Assembly: GCA_002361615.1 (NCBI GenBank)
Contig: DETK01000010.1
Span: forward strand, 109,887-117,559
Direction of reading: 5' to 3'
Source of the DNA: Bacteroidales bacterium UBA3290
GTDB taxonomy: Bacteria > Bacteroidota > Bacteroidia > Bacteroidales > UBA932
Length of the DNA stretch: 7,673 bases
A program made the translations under genes and the position numbers. Of the stretch, positions 1-6,482 are shown in pieces. Position 1 is the stretch's first letter. The number at the start of each line of letters is the position of its first letter. Below the pieces are notes generated by a model, which saw only the letters and a list, made by a program, of their open reading frames with translations, made no database searches and was not told the origin of the DNA.

Positions 1-682
1 CCGTCTGCTGGAGCGCGCCGCCAAGATCATCGACCAGCAGGAAGTGGCCGAGCAGATGAACGACCTGCCCAAAAGCCTGAAAGGCAAGGTGCGGGGCGGC
101 GGATCGCTGACCGCGCTTCCGATCATCGAGACGCAGGCCGGAGACGTGTCAGCCTATATCCCGACCAATGTGATCTCCATCACCGACGGCCAGATCTTCC
201 TCGAAACCGACCTCTTCAACCAGGGATTCCGCCCCGCCATCAACGTGGGTATCAGCGTGTCGCGCGTCGGCGGCAGCGCCCAGGTCAAGAGTATGAAAAA
301 AGTGGCCGGCACCCTGAAGATCGACCAGGCCCAGTACCGGGAGCTCGAGTCGTTCAGCAAGTTCTCGAGCGACATGGACACCGTCACCAGCCTGACCATC
401 GACAAGGGCCGCAAGAACAACGTGCTCCTCATCCAGCCTCAGTACGCCCCGATGCCCGTAGGCGAACAGGTGGCGATCCTCTACTGCGGCACGAAAGCCC
501 TGATGCGGGACATTTCGTTGTCGAAAGTCCCTGAATTCCAGAAGATCTTCCTGGAGCGGATGCGCGCCGACCACCGCGCCGACGTCATCGACCCGCTCGC
601 CAAGGGCAAGATCGACTCCGTGATTACCGACACCATCGAGCGCGTGGCCGCAGAAATCGTCAAGCTGCTCAACGAACAATAG
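1..682 (+). CDS. atpA: F1Fo ATP synthase subunit alpha, C-terminal part (5' end outside window)
   Basis: Alpha forms the non-catalytic half of the alpha3-beta3 head of F1 on the cytoplasmic face of the membrane. The open frame enters the window at base 2 and ends at TAG 680-682, giving about 226 residues of a protein usually 500-530 long. Family signatures are clear: GSLTALPIIETQAGDVSAYI, then PTNVISITDGQIFLETDLF, then GISVSRVGGSAQ, which carries the arginine that reaches into the neighbouring beta catalytic site. The helical C-terminal domain follows (AQYRELESFSKFSSDMD, QYAPMPVGEQVAILY). Compared from memory with E. coli, the stretch between RAAKII and GGGSLTALP is about seven residues longer, rich in charge (MNDLPKSLKGKV), which fits Bacteroidota alpha subunits. 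atpG begins two bases after the stop, so the two are cotranscribed. The identification is certain; only the N-terminal half and the start are missing. Confidence 0.98.
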   Translation, partial: RLLERAAKIIDQQEVAEQMNDLPKSLKGKVRGGGSLTALPIIETQAGDVSAYIPTNVISITDGQIFLETDLFNQGFRPAINVGISVSRVGGSAQVKSMKKVAGTLKIDQAQYRELESFSKFSSDMDTVTSLTIDKGRKNNVLLIQPQYAPMPVGEQVAILYCGTKALMRDISLSKVPEFQKIFLERMRADHRADVIDPLAKGKIDSVITDTIERVAAEIVKLLNEQ

Positions 683-684
683 CC

Positions 685-1560
685 ATGGCATCGCTCAAGG
701 AGACCAAGACCCGGATCGCCTCTGTCAAGAGCACGTTGCAGATCACCTCTGCGATGAAGATGGTTGCGGCCGCCAAACTGCACCGCGCCCAGCAGGCCAT
801 CGGAAACATGGTGCCTTACCAGGAAAAACTGAGCGGATTCCTGCTCGACCTGCTCGGCGGCAGCGGCGTACGCGCTTCGATCGAGTCGCCCCTGCTGCAG
901 GACAGCGGCAGTCCGCGTGTGGCGGTAGTGGCGTTCTCCTCCAACAGTTCGCTCTGCGGCGGCTTCAACGCCACGGCGGTCAAATCGCTGCTTGCGGAAT
1001 TCGAACAACTGGAGGAAGAAGGTCTCAAACCCGCACAGATCGATTTCTACCCGGTAGGCCGGAAAGTGGCCGAAGCCGGCCGAAAGGTGGGCTTCGCGCC
1101 CAAAGAGGACGCCTCGCACCTGCTCGACAAACCGGCCTACGAACCGGCCGCCGAACTGGCTTCCAAACTGATGGAGCGTTTCGAAAAGGGAGAGGTCGGC
1201 CGCATCGTCCTGCTCTACAACCACTATAAATCGAACGCTTCCCAGCCGCCCGTCCGCGAGGTCTTCCTTCCCCTGAGCCTGCCTTCGGTTGAAGAACACC
1301 CTGCGGAAGACGAGTTCATCGTGGAACCCGGCAAGAAGGAAGTGGTCGAGGCACTCCTTCCCAAAGTCCTGCTGCTCAAGATTTATACGATCCTGATGGA
1401 CAGCTACGCGGCCGAACAGGCCGCCCGCACCGTGGCCATGCAGCTGGCCAGCGACAACGCCGACGACCTGCTCGAACAACTCACGCTCGAGTACAACAAA
1501 CGTCGCCAGCAGGCCATCACGAGCGAACTGCTCGACATTGTCGGCGGATCCCTCGCCTGA
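685..1560 (+). CDS. atpG: F1Fo ATP synthase subunit gamma
   Basis: Gamma is the rotating central stalk that couples proton flow through Fo to the catalytic sites in the alpha-beta head. The protein is 291 residues, normal for the family. Both ends, which form the coiled coil inside the head, are well conserved: the N-terminus has MASLKETKTRIASVKSTLQI followed by TSAMKMVAAAKL, and the C-terminus has SYAAEQAARTVAMQLASDNA followed by LEYNKRRQQAITSELLDIV. The central part holds SSLCGGFN (about residues 90-97), the start of the Rossmann-like middle domain. The ATG at 685 lies two bases after the atpA stop with no Shine-Dalgarno sequence, so translation is probably coupled to atpA. No further atp gene follows: the next element is a palindrome and then a lipoprotein gene, so this is probably the distal end of the operon, with beta and epsilon encoded elsewhere. 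Confidence 0.98.
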   Translation: MASLKETKTRIASVKSTLQITSAMKMVAAAKLHRAQQAIGNMVPYQEKLSGFLLDLLGGSGVRASIESPLLQDSGSPRVAVVAFSSNSSLCGGFNATAVKSLLAEFEQLEEEGLKPAQIDFYPVGRKVAEAGRKVGFAPKEDASHLLDKPAYEPAAELASKLMERFEKGEVGRIVLLYNHYKSNASQPPVREVFLPLSLPSVEEHPAEDEFIVEPGKKEVVEALLPKVLLLKIYTILMDSYAAEQAARTVAMQLASDNADDLLEQLTLEYNKRRQQAITSELLDIVGGSLA

Positions 1561-1566
1561 CGCTAC

Positions 1567-1593
1567 CGTCATTCCCGGCTTGACCGGGAATCT
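1567..1593. repeat. REP-like palindrome just behind atpG, possible transcript-end hairpin
   Basis: Bases 1571-1578 (ATTCCCGG) and 1584-1591 (CCGGGAAT) are perfect reverse complements around a 5-base loop, CTTGA. With the preceding CGTC and following CT the unit resembles a short dispersed palindrome of the type GTCATTCCCGG...CCGGGAATC, which I know from many bacterial genomes as an intergenic repeat. It begins 7 bases after the atpG stop. No run of T follows, so it is not a classical intrinsic terminator; it could end transcription with a factor, protect the 3' end of the atp mRNA, or be a mobile-type repeat. The hairpin is seen directly; its repeat status and role are inferred. Confidence 0.65.
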
Positions 1594-1621
1594 GAACAGC
1601 ATGAACATATTTACTATAAAA

Positions 1622-2728
1622 ATGAAAAAAATATTCTTCTCACTCTTCGTCCTGGCCCTCGTCGCTTCCTGCGGCCAGGATACCGTCACCGTGAAAGGAA
1701 AGATCGCCGAAGATGCGACTTTCCCTGAGAACACGCTCGTCTATCTGATCGGCACCGACAACACGGTCCTCGACTCCACCGCCGTTGCCGGCGGCACCTT
1801 TACCCTCAAGGCTCCGGCCAATCCCGAAACCGCCTATGCCGTCGTCGCCAACTTCCGCGAACGTTCGCCGCGCGACCGCTCCTGGATCTGCCGTCTCATC
1901 CCTGAGAAAGGCAGCTGCAACCTGACTTTCGCTCCCGATATGGAAGCTTGCAAAATCGAGGGTTCCGCCCTCAACGATGCCTTCAGCCAGTTCAATGAAA
2001 AGATAGGCGAACTCTCCGATGAATACCGTCAGAAAGCTTCCGCCCTGGCTGACGATGCCGAAGATGAAGCCGAAGCGCTCTACGAAGAGACGATGGGCAA
2101 GAAGAAGGAACTGAGCCTCGACGCCATCCAGAAGAATCCGAACAACTACATCGCCCTCTCCGCCCTGATGAACGTCATCTACGACCTGCCGCTCGACGAG
2201 CTGAAGGGCATCCTCGGCAAATGCGGCAAGTTCGTGGCTGAGAACGAGTCCGTCAGCAGCATCATCGCCGGCAAGGAAGCCGAAAACGCCACGGATGAAG
2301 GCAAGCCGTTCGTAGATTTCGCCGGCAAGACCCCCGAAGGTGCCGACGTGAAGCTCTCCGACTATGTCGGCAAGGGCAAATGGGTGCTCACCGACTTCTG
2401 GGCTTCCTGGTGCGGCCCTTGCATGGCCGAGATCCCCAACATCAAGAAAGTGTACGAAGACTTCGAAGGCAAGGACTTCATGGTCCTGGGTGTCGCCGTC
2501 TGGGAAACCAACGGTGACAACACCGCCAGCGCCCAGCGTATGGAAGAGAAAGGCATGAAGTGGACCCAGATCTTCATGGGCGACGACCACACCCCGACCG
2601 ACCGCTACGGCATCCTCGGCATCCCGACGATGATCCTCTTCGCTCCGGACGGCACCATCTACAAGCGTGGTGAAGTGCTCCGCGGCGAATCGATGTACAA
2701 GACCGTAGCCGAAGCACTGGGTAAATAA
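1622..2728 (+). CDS. Thioredoxin-fold lipoprotein, TlpA/ResA type with DUF4369-like N-terminus
   Basis: This 368-residue protein has a lipoprotein signal peptide (MKKIFFSLFVLALVASC, lipobox VASC, lipidated Cys17), so it should sit on the periplasmic side of a membrane. Residues about 21-110 fit the DUF4369 beta domain common in Bacteroidota (VKGKI, VYLIGTDNTVLDSTAVAGGT, then FTL). A charged helical linker (about 120-215) follows. Residues about 226-368 are a thioredoxin domain: FWASWCGPCMAEIP, with active-site Cys264 and Cys267, and the cis-proline GIPT (Pro335). Such proteins reduce or shuffle disulfides in exported proteins; the partner here is unknown. Four further cysteines (90, 99, 110, 201) lie before the domain. 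I chose ATG 1622 because it starts directly with the lysine-rich signal peptide after an A/T-rich leader; ATG 1601 in frame would add seven residues. An M28 lipoprotein gene follows after 8 bases, suggesting an operon. Confidence 0.88.
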   Translation: MKKIFFSLFVLALVASCGQDTVTVKGKIAEDATFPENTLVYLIGTDNTVLDSTAVAGGTFTLKAPANPETAYAVVANFRERSPRDRSWICRLIPEKGSCNLTFAPDMEACKIEGSALNDAFSQFNEKIGELSDEYRQKASALADDAEDEAEALYEETMGKKKELSLDAIQKNPNNYIALSALMNVIYDLPLDELKGILGKCGKFVAENESVSSIIAGKEAENATDEGKPFVDFAGKTPEGADVKLSDYVGKGKWVLTDFWASWCGPCMAEIPNIKKVYEDFEGKDFMVLGVAVWETNGDNTASAQRMEEKGMKWTQIFMGDDHTPTDRYGILGIPTMILFAPDGTIYKRGEVLRGESMYKTVAEALGK

Positions 2729-2736
2729 TCACCGCC

Positions 2737-4116
2737 ATGAAACGCTTTCTGATGGCTCTTACCTGCGCCCTGACGCTCGCCGGCTGCACGGACTACCGTG
2801 CCTGCTTCAACGAGGTGATCAAGGAGATCTCGAGTGACCGGTACAACGGCCGCAGCGTTTACGGCGACGGCGACGTGCATGCCGCCATGTATCTGATCGA
2901 CCGCCTGTCCGAAATCGACGGCGTGGTGCCCTGCCCCGCTGCCGGAGAAGAGAACAACGTGGCCCGTCCCTATCTGAAGAGCGTGGTGGAACCCAGCGAC
3001 GCAGGTCGTTGGAACGTGGTGGAGAACAAGGAGAAATATCTCCCCTGGCTCCAGCATTTCCAGTTCCCGATGAACGTGATGCGCGGTGCGATGTCCCTGT
3101 CGGTCGACGGCGTAGCATACGCACCCACCTTCGACTTCACGGTCAAGGAATTCTCTCCCACATGCCACGGTTTCTTCAAGGTGACTTACCTCGACGAGGA
3201 GGCCTACCGCCGGGAAGGATTCATCGAGCACCTGAGCAGCGGTCTGTACCGCGACCAGTTCGTAGTCATCGACTGGAACCACTATCTGGAGACGCTCCAA
3301 CCCGATCCTTTCGACAAATATAAGCCTTACCTGACCGAATTGAAAGACATCGGCGGCATCATCCTCCGCCAGGAAGAGCAGTTCCCTTATTTCAAGGCCC
3401 GTTCGTACTACCAGACCCGGATGCCGGTTCTCTTTGTCAACGGCTCCTTCCCTGACGACGCCCGCGAAATCGAACTGCACGTCGACGCCGAGATGCTCCC
3501 GATGCGCGACGCCCACAACGTCGTCGCCTATCTGCCGGGTACCGATCCCAAGTGCGACACCTATTACACGATTTTCGGACACTATGACCACCTGGGCTAT
3601 ATGGGATCCGAGTCGATGTTCCCGGGCGCGAACGACAACGCCTCCGGAGCAGCCATGGTCGTGACCCTGGCCAAGTATTTCAGCAAGAACCGGCCCCGCC
3701 ACGGCATCCAGTTCATCCTGCTCGACGCGGAGGAGGAGAATCTGCTGGGTTCGTTCTTCTACTGCGAGAATCCCCGCCTGCCGCTCGACAAGATCGAGTA
3801 CATGATCGACCTCGACATGGTGGCCGATGACAGCGACCATCTGTCCACGCAGATCACCCCGGGCGGCGAAGCCGGCCTGGAGCGTTTCCGCCAGATCAAC
3901 GCCTCGTCCAAGTTCCCGCCCTTCGACTTCGTCATGGAGCCTATGAACGACGACAGCGACCACTTCTCCTTCGCGCAGAAAGGCGTGCCGGGCATCTATT
4001 TCGAAACGGAAGGATCGATCCTGCAATACTACCACACCCCGCGCGATTCGTATGAGAATACGCGGGATTCGAACTTCGACAGGCTCTTCTACCTGGTTAC
4101 GAAATTCGTCGAGTAG
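2737..4116 (+). CDS. M28-family zinc aminopeptidase, lipoprotein
   Basis: A 459-residue exported zinc peptidase. The start MKRFLMALTCALTLAGC is a lipoprotein signal (lipobox LAGC, Cys17). The M28 fold occupies roughly residues 255-459 and keeps every expected zinc-site residue: GHYDHLG (His282, Asp284), NDNASG (bridging Asp300), DAEEENLLGS (catalytic Glu332, ligand Glu333), DLDMV (Asp360) and DSDHFSF (His409). The family removes N-terminal amino acids from peptides using two zinc ions, so the enzyme is expected to be active, probably in peptide scavenging in the periplasm. The region between about 85 and 255 holds a beta-rich insertion (SLSVDGVAYAPTFDFTV, YRDQFVVIDW, IGGIILRQEE) that looks like a protease-associated domain, an inference from pattern only. 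The start lies 8 bases after the thioredoxin lipoprotein stop, behind ACCGCC rather than a Shine-Dalgarno sequence. Substrate is unknown. Confidence 0.9.
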   Translation: MKRFLMALTCALTLAGCTDYRACFNEVIKEISSDRYNGRSVYGDGDVHAAMYLIDRLSEIDGVVPCPAAGEENNVARPYLKSVVEPSDAGRWNVVENKEKYLPWLQHFQFPMNVMRGAMSLSVDGVAYAPTFDFTVKEFSPTCHGFFKVTYLDEEAYRREGFIEHLSSGLYRDQFVVIDWNHYLETLQPDPFDKYKPYLTELKDIGGIILRQEEQFPYFKARSYYQTRMPVLFVNGSFPDDAREIELHVDAEMLPMRDAHNVVAYLPGTDPKCDTYYTIFGHYDHLGYMGSESMFPGANDNASGAAMVVTLAKYFSKNRPRHGIQFILLDAEEENLLGSFFYCENPRLPLDKIEYMIDLDMVADDSDHLSTQITPGGEAGLERFRQINASSKFPPFDFVMEPMNDDSDHFSFAQKGVPGIYFETEGSILQYYHTPRDSYENTRDSNFDRLFYLVTKFVE

Positions 4117-4138
4117 GTTTCTGCTTTACGGCTGAGAA

Positions 4139-5491
4139 TCAGACGAACTCCCCGATGATGGCACGCGCTTCAGCGACCTTTTCATCGAGGAGTTCTTTTG
4201 TTGTGGCCTCGCACAGGAAGCGCAGGTACGGCTCGGTGTTGGAAGGGCGCACGTTGAACCACCAGTCGCGGAATTCGACACGGTAACCGTCGAAATCGTA
4301 GAAAGCCAGGCTCTCTTCCTCGGCCATGAAGCGGTCCTTCACGGCATCCATCGCGCCTTTCTTGTCCTCGACGCGGAAATTGATCTCGCCGGAATTCTCG
4401 TAGTGGCGGATGCGGTCGATCATCTGGGAGAACAGGACGCCTTCCCGTTTGAGCCGGGCGACGATGTTCAGGACCAGGATGCCGGCCAGCAGTCCGCTGT
4501 CGCAATAGAAGAAGTCACGGAAATAGTAGTGGCCGGCCACTTCGCCGCCCCACACGCCGCCGAGTTCCCTGAGGCGCGGGGCTGCGAAAGCACGCCCCAC
4601 TTTCCACATGGCAATCTGGGAACCGAGGGGTTCGAGATACTCCGCTACGGACTTCGAGCTGCGGATGTCCTGCAGCACGATGCCGTTCTGGCCCTTCTCC
4701 TTGATGAAGTATTCACCCAGCAGGGCGATGATCAGGTCGGGGGCCACGAAGCGGCCCGTTTCGTCGATGAACATCACGCGGTCGGCATCGCCGTCGTAGA
4801 TGACACCCAGGTCGCAGTGGTTGGCGATGACCAGTTTCTGCAGGTCGACCACGTTCTCAGGCTGGAAAGGATTGGCCTCGTGGTTCGGGAAACTGCCGTC
4901 GAGGGTGTCGTAGAGATAGTCGGGCTGGTCGCCGAAGATCTGGTGGACGAAGATCGAAGCCATGCCGTTGGAGCAATCCATACCGATCTTCAGATTGGAG
5001 AAGTCCTGCTTGAAGGCATTGAGGAACGCCACGTACTCGTCGCGGACGTCGAAGTCGCGGACGGTGCCGCGCTCGGCTGCCGGCGGCGTAGGACGGTCTT
5101 CGAGAATCCAGCGCTCGATGGTTCCCAGGCCGGAGTCGTAGCCTACGGGGAGAGCCAGAGCGCGGGACACCTTCAAACCGTTGTCACCCTTAGGGTTGTG
5201 CGAAGCCGTAATCTGGATGGAGGCCTTGAAGCCGTGCTTCGCCGTGACGTAGTAGACGAAGGGCGTGGTGCTCAGGCCAAGGTCCCAGACTTCGGCGCCG
5301 GCGTCGAGCAGGCCGTTGAGGACGGCCTCGTGCAGGGCGGGCGACGAGAGCCGCATATCGCGGCCCAGCAGCACGCGGTGCGTGTCGAGCAGTTCGGGCA
5401 CGAAATAGCCCACTTTGTATGCGAGTTCGACCGTCAGGTCGGTTCCGAAGTGACCCCGGATGTCGTATGCGTGGAATGCCTTGAGTTTCAT
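4139..5491 (-). CDS. manB: Phosphomannomutase/phosphoglucomutase
   Basis: A 450-residue cytoplasmic enzyme of the alpha-D-phosphohexomutase family, which moves phosphate between C6 and C1 of mannose or glucose; mannose 1-phosphate feeds GDP-mannose and hence surface glycans. All four family motifs are present: the N-terminal AYDIRG; TASHNPKGDNG with phosphoserine Ser98; the magnesium loop DGDADR (Asp233, Asp235, Asp237); the sugar loop GGEVAGHYYFRD (Glu317, His321); and the phosphate-binding RPSNTEPYLR (415-424). AYDIRG and YYFRD favour the ManB/CpsG group over GlmM, but mannose versus glucose preference cannot be decided by eye. The sugar loop has Ala319 where many relatives have Ser. The start MKLKAFHAYDIRG is normal and lies 7 bases after the def stop, so it is the third gene of a ruvX-def-manB operon. 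It converges with the M28 gene, 22 bases apart. Confidence 0.92.
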   Translation of the reverse strand: MKLKAFHAYDIRGHFGTDLTVELAYKVGYFVPELLDTHRVLLGRDMRLSSPALHEAVLNGLLDAGAEVWDLGLSTTPFVYYVTAKHGFKASIQITASHNPKGDNGLKVSRALALPVGYDSGLGTIERWILEDRPTPPAAERGTVRDFDVRDEYVAFLNAFKQDFSNLKIGMDCSNGMASIFVHQIFGDQPDYLYDTLDGSFPNHEANPFQPENVVDLQKLVIANHCDLGVIYDGDADRVMFIDETGRFVAPDLIIALLGEYFIKEKGQNGIVLQDIRSSKSVAEYLEPLGSQIAMWKVGRAFAAPRLRELGGVWGGEVAGHYYFRDFFYCDSGLLAGILVLNIVARLKREGVLFSQMIDRIRHYENSGEINFRVEDKKGAMDAVKDRFMAEEESLAFYDFDGYRVEFRDWWFNVRPSNTEPYLRFLCEATTKELLDEKVAEARAIIGEFV

Positions 5492-5498
5492 GGCGGTT

Positions 5499-6059
5499 TT
5501 ATTTTTTGTCTGTCTTTACGCGATAGCGGGTGCGGACGTTGCCTTTGGTGATGCCCATCAGTTTGCCCGAGAGCATCTTGCGCCGGATGGGAGAGGCGTG
5601 GTCCACGAAAAGGATACCGTCGAGATGGTCCATCTCGTGCTGGATCATCCGGGCGGCAAAGCCCTCGAAATCTTCCTCCACCTCTTCGAAGTCCGTGTTC
5701 AGATAATGCACGCGGATGCGGGCCGGGCGGGAGATTTCAGCATCGATGTTGGGAATGCTCAGGCAGCCTTCCTCGTAAGAAGAGGTCTCCTCGCTCTCGA
5801 AGGTGAAGCGGGGATTGACCATCTCGCGATGGAAGCCCTTGAGTTCGGGGAAGCGGTCGGTCAGGTCGTTTCCGTCGACCACCAGGATGCGCTTGGACAC
5901 GCCCACTTGCGGGGCGGCCAGGCCACAGCCGTCGGCGTGGTGCATGGTCTCGACCATGTCGCCGATGAGTTTGACGACGGCCTCGCGGTCGGAGAGGTCG
6001 TCTTCCTGCGCGACGGCGCGCAGGACTTGGGAGCCGTATAAATAGATGGGTAGTATCAT
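5499..6059 (-). CDS. def: Peptide deformylase
   Basis: This 186-residue cytoplasmic metalloenzyme removes the formyl group from the initiator methionine of new proteins, usually at the ribosome exit. The three diagnostic motifs are intact: GCGLAAPQVG (residues 44-53), EEGCLSIP (96-103; metal ligand Cys99) and QHEMDHLDG (140-148; ligands His141 and His145, catalytic Glu142). It ends with a short basic tail (RTRYRVKTDKK). The start MILPIYLYGSQVLR is at 6059; an open frame continues upstream but only as the shadow of ruvX. The ATG overlaps the ruvX stop in an ATGA, so translation is probably coupled. The frame, length and motifs are ordinary, and it should be essential or nearly so. Confidence 0.97.
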   Translation of the reverse strand: MILPIYLYGSQVLRAVAQEDDLSDREAVVKLIGDMVETMHHADGCGLAAPQVGVSKRILVVDGNDLTDRFPELKGFHREMVNPRFTFESEETSSYEEGCLSIPNIDAEISRPARIRVHYLNTDFEEVEEDFEGFAARMIQHEMDHLDGILFVDHASPIRRKMLSGKLMGITKGNVRTRYRVKTDKK

Positions 6060-6478
6060 GTCGCAGGTTTTTCTCGGTCCAGGTAGGTCTGCAGGATCAG
6101 CGCGGCGCTCACCTTGTCGACGGCCGCCTTGTCGCGGCGGTCCATCTTCTTCATGCCGCCGTCGATCATCGCCCGGTGCGCCAGCACGGAGGTGAAACGC
6201 TCGTCTTCCAGGGTCACTGGGATGTCGGGGAAATGCTTTTTCAGCTGCTTGAGGAAGACATCCACGTCGGCGGCCGCCTCGGAAGGTACTCCGTTGAGAT
6301 TCATCGGATAACCGACCACGAAGCGTTCGATGCGCTGCTCCTGGGCATACTTTTTCAGATAATCTATTATCTTTGCAGAATGAACCGTTTCCAGGGCGGA
6401 AGCAAAAATCCGGAGCGGATCGCTGACGGCGACCCCCACCCGTTTCCTTCCATAATCGATGCCCAGGATTCTGTCCAT
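6056..6478 (-). CDS. ruvX: Pre-16S rRNA processing nuclease / putative Holliday junction resolvase YqgF
   Basis: A 140-residue RNase H-fold protein of the RuvX/YqgF family, linked in E. coli to processing of the 5' end of pre-16S rRNA and by fold to junction resolvases. The acidic catalytic set is in place: MDRILGIDYGRKRVGVAVSD (Asp8), VVGYPMNLNG (54-63, the conserved G-x-P loop), LEDERFTS (90-97, Glu91/Glu93) and AVDKVSAALILQTYL (Asp121). The start is firmly placed because strand 1 begins at residue 3 and no later Met precedes it. Its stop overlaps the def start by 4 bases. A -7 promoter box stands 4 bases before the ATG, leaving almost no leader. The gene is divergent from the LytM gene at 6500. 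Confidence 0.96.
   Translation of the reverse strand: MDRILGIDYGRKRVGVAVSDPLRIFASALETVHSAKIIDYLKKYAQEQRIERFVVGYPMNLNGVPSEAAADVDVFLKQLKKHFPDIPVTLEDERFTSVLAHRAMIDGGMKKMDRRDKAAVDKVSAALILQTYLDREKPAT
6368..6375 (+). promoter_or_regulatory. Possible -7 box for the LytM-dxr transcript, inside ruvX
   Basis: TATCTTTG matches the Bacteroidota -7 consensus TAnnTTTG exactly. It is the best plus-strand candidate upstream of the LytM gene, which needs its own promoter because its neighbour is divergent. No convincing TTTG/TTG stands 19-21 bases upstream, which lowers confidence. A start about 7 bases downstream would give a leader of roughly 120 bases running antisense to the 5' part of ruvX, or a leaderless message from ATG 6380. 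Confidence 0.35.
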
Positions 6479-6482
6479 ATTG

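Noticed and set aside
1608..1615. TATTTACT as a -7 box for the lipoprotein genes
   Set aside because: Two mismatches in the TTTG part of the consensus, no -33 element at the right distance (the nearest TTG is 25 bases away), and almost no room before the start codon.
1601..1622. ATG 1601 as start of the thioredoxin lipoprotein, and ATG 1538 further up
   Set aside because: The frame from 1538 runs through the end of atpG and the palindrome. ATG 1601 adds seven residues before a complete lipoprotein signal peptide that starts at 1622.
481..1734. 417-codon open frame on the minus strand across atpA-atpG
   Set aside because: It lies opposite two certain ATP synthase genes and has low-complexity, Arg/Gly/Phe-rich content typical of the shadow of high-GC codons. 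No domain is recognisable.
2659..4035. 458-codon open frame on the minus strand opposite the M28 gene
   Set aside because: His/Val-rich shadow frame. The plus strand carries a lipobox and a complete M28 zinc site, so the plus strand is the real gene.
4046..4077. Near-direct repeat GCGCGATTCG / GCGGGATTCG in the 3' end of the M28 gene
   Set aside because: Short and inside coding sequence (Arg-Asp-Ser codons in both copies), so explained by the protein sequence.
4105..4147. Inverted repeat TTCGTC...GACGAA across the convergent M28-manB gap as a bidirectional terminator
   Set aside because: Only 6 bp with a 31-base loop and no T-tract. It arises because both proteins end with codons for Phe-Val. 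Too weak to call a terminator.
4403..5551. 382-codon open frame on the plus strand opposite manB
   Set aside because: Shadow of manB, whose four family motifs are all on the minus strand. No recognisable domain or start signal.
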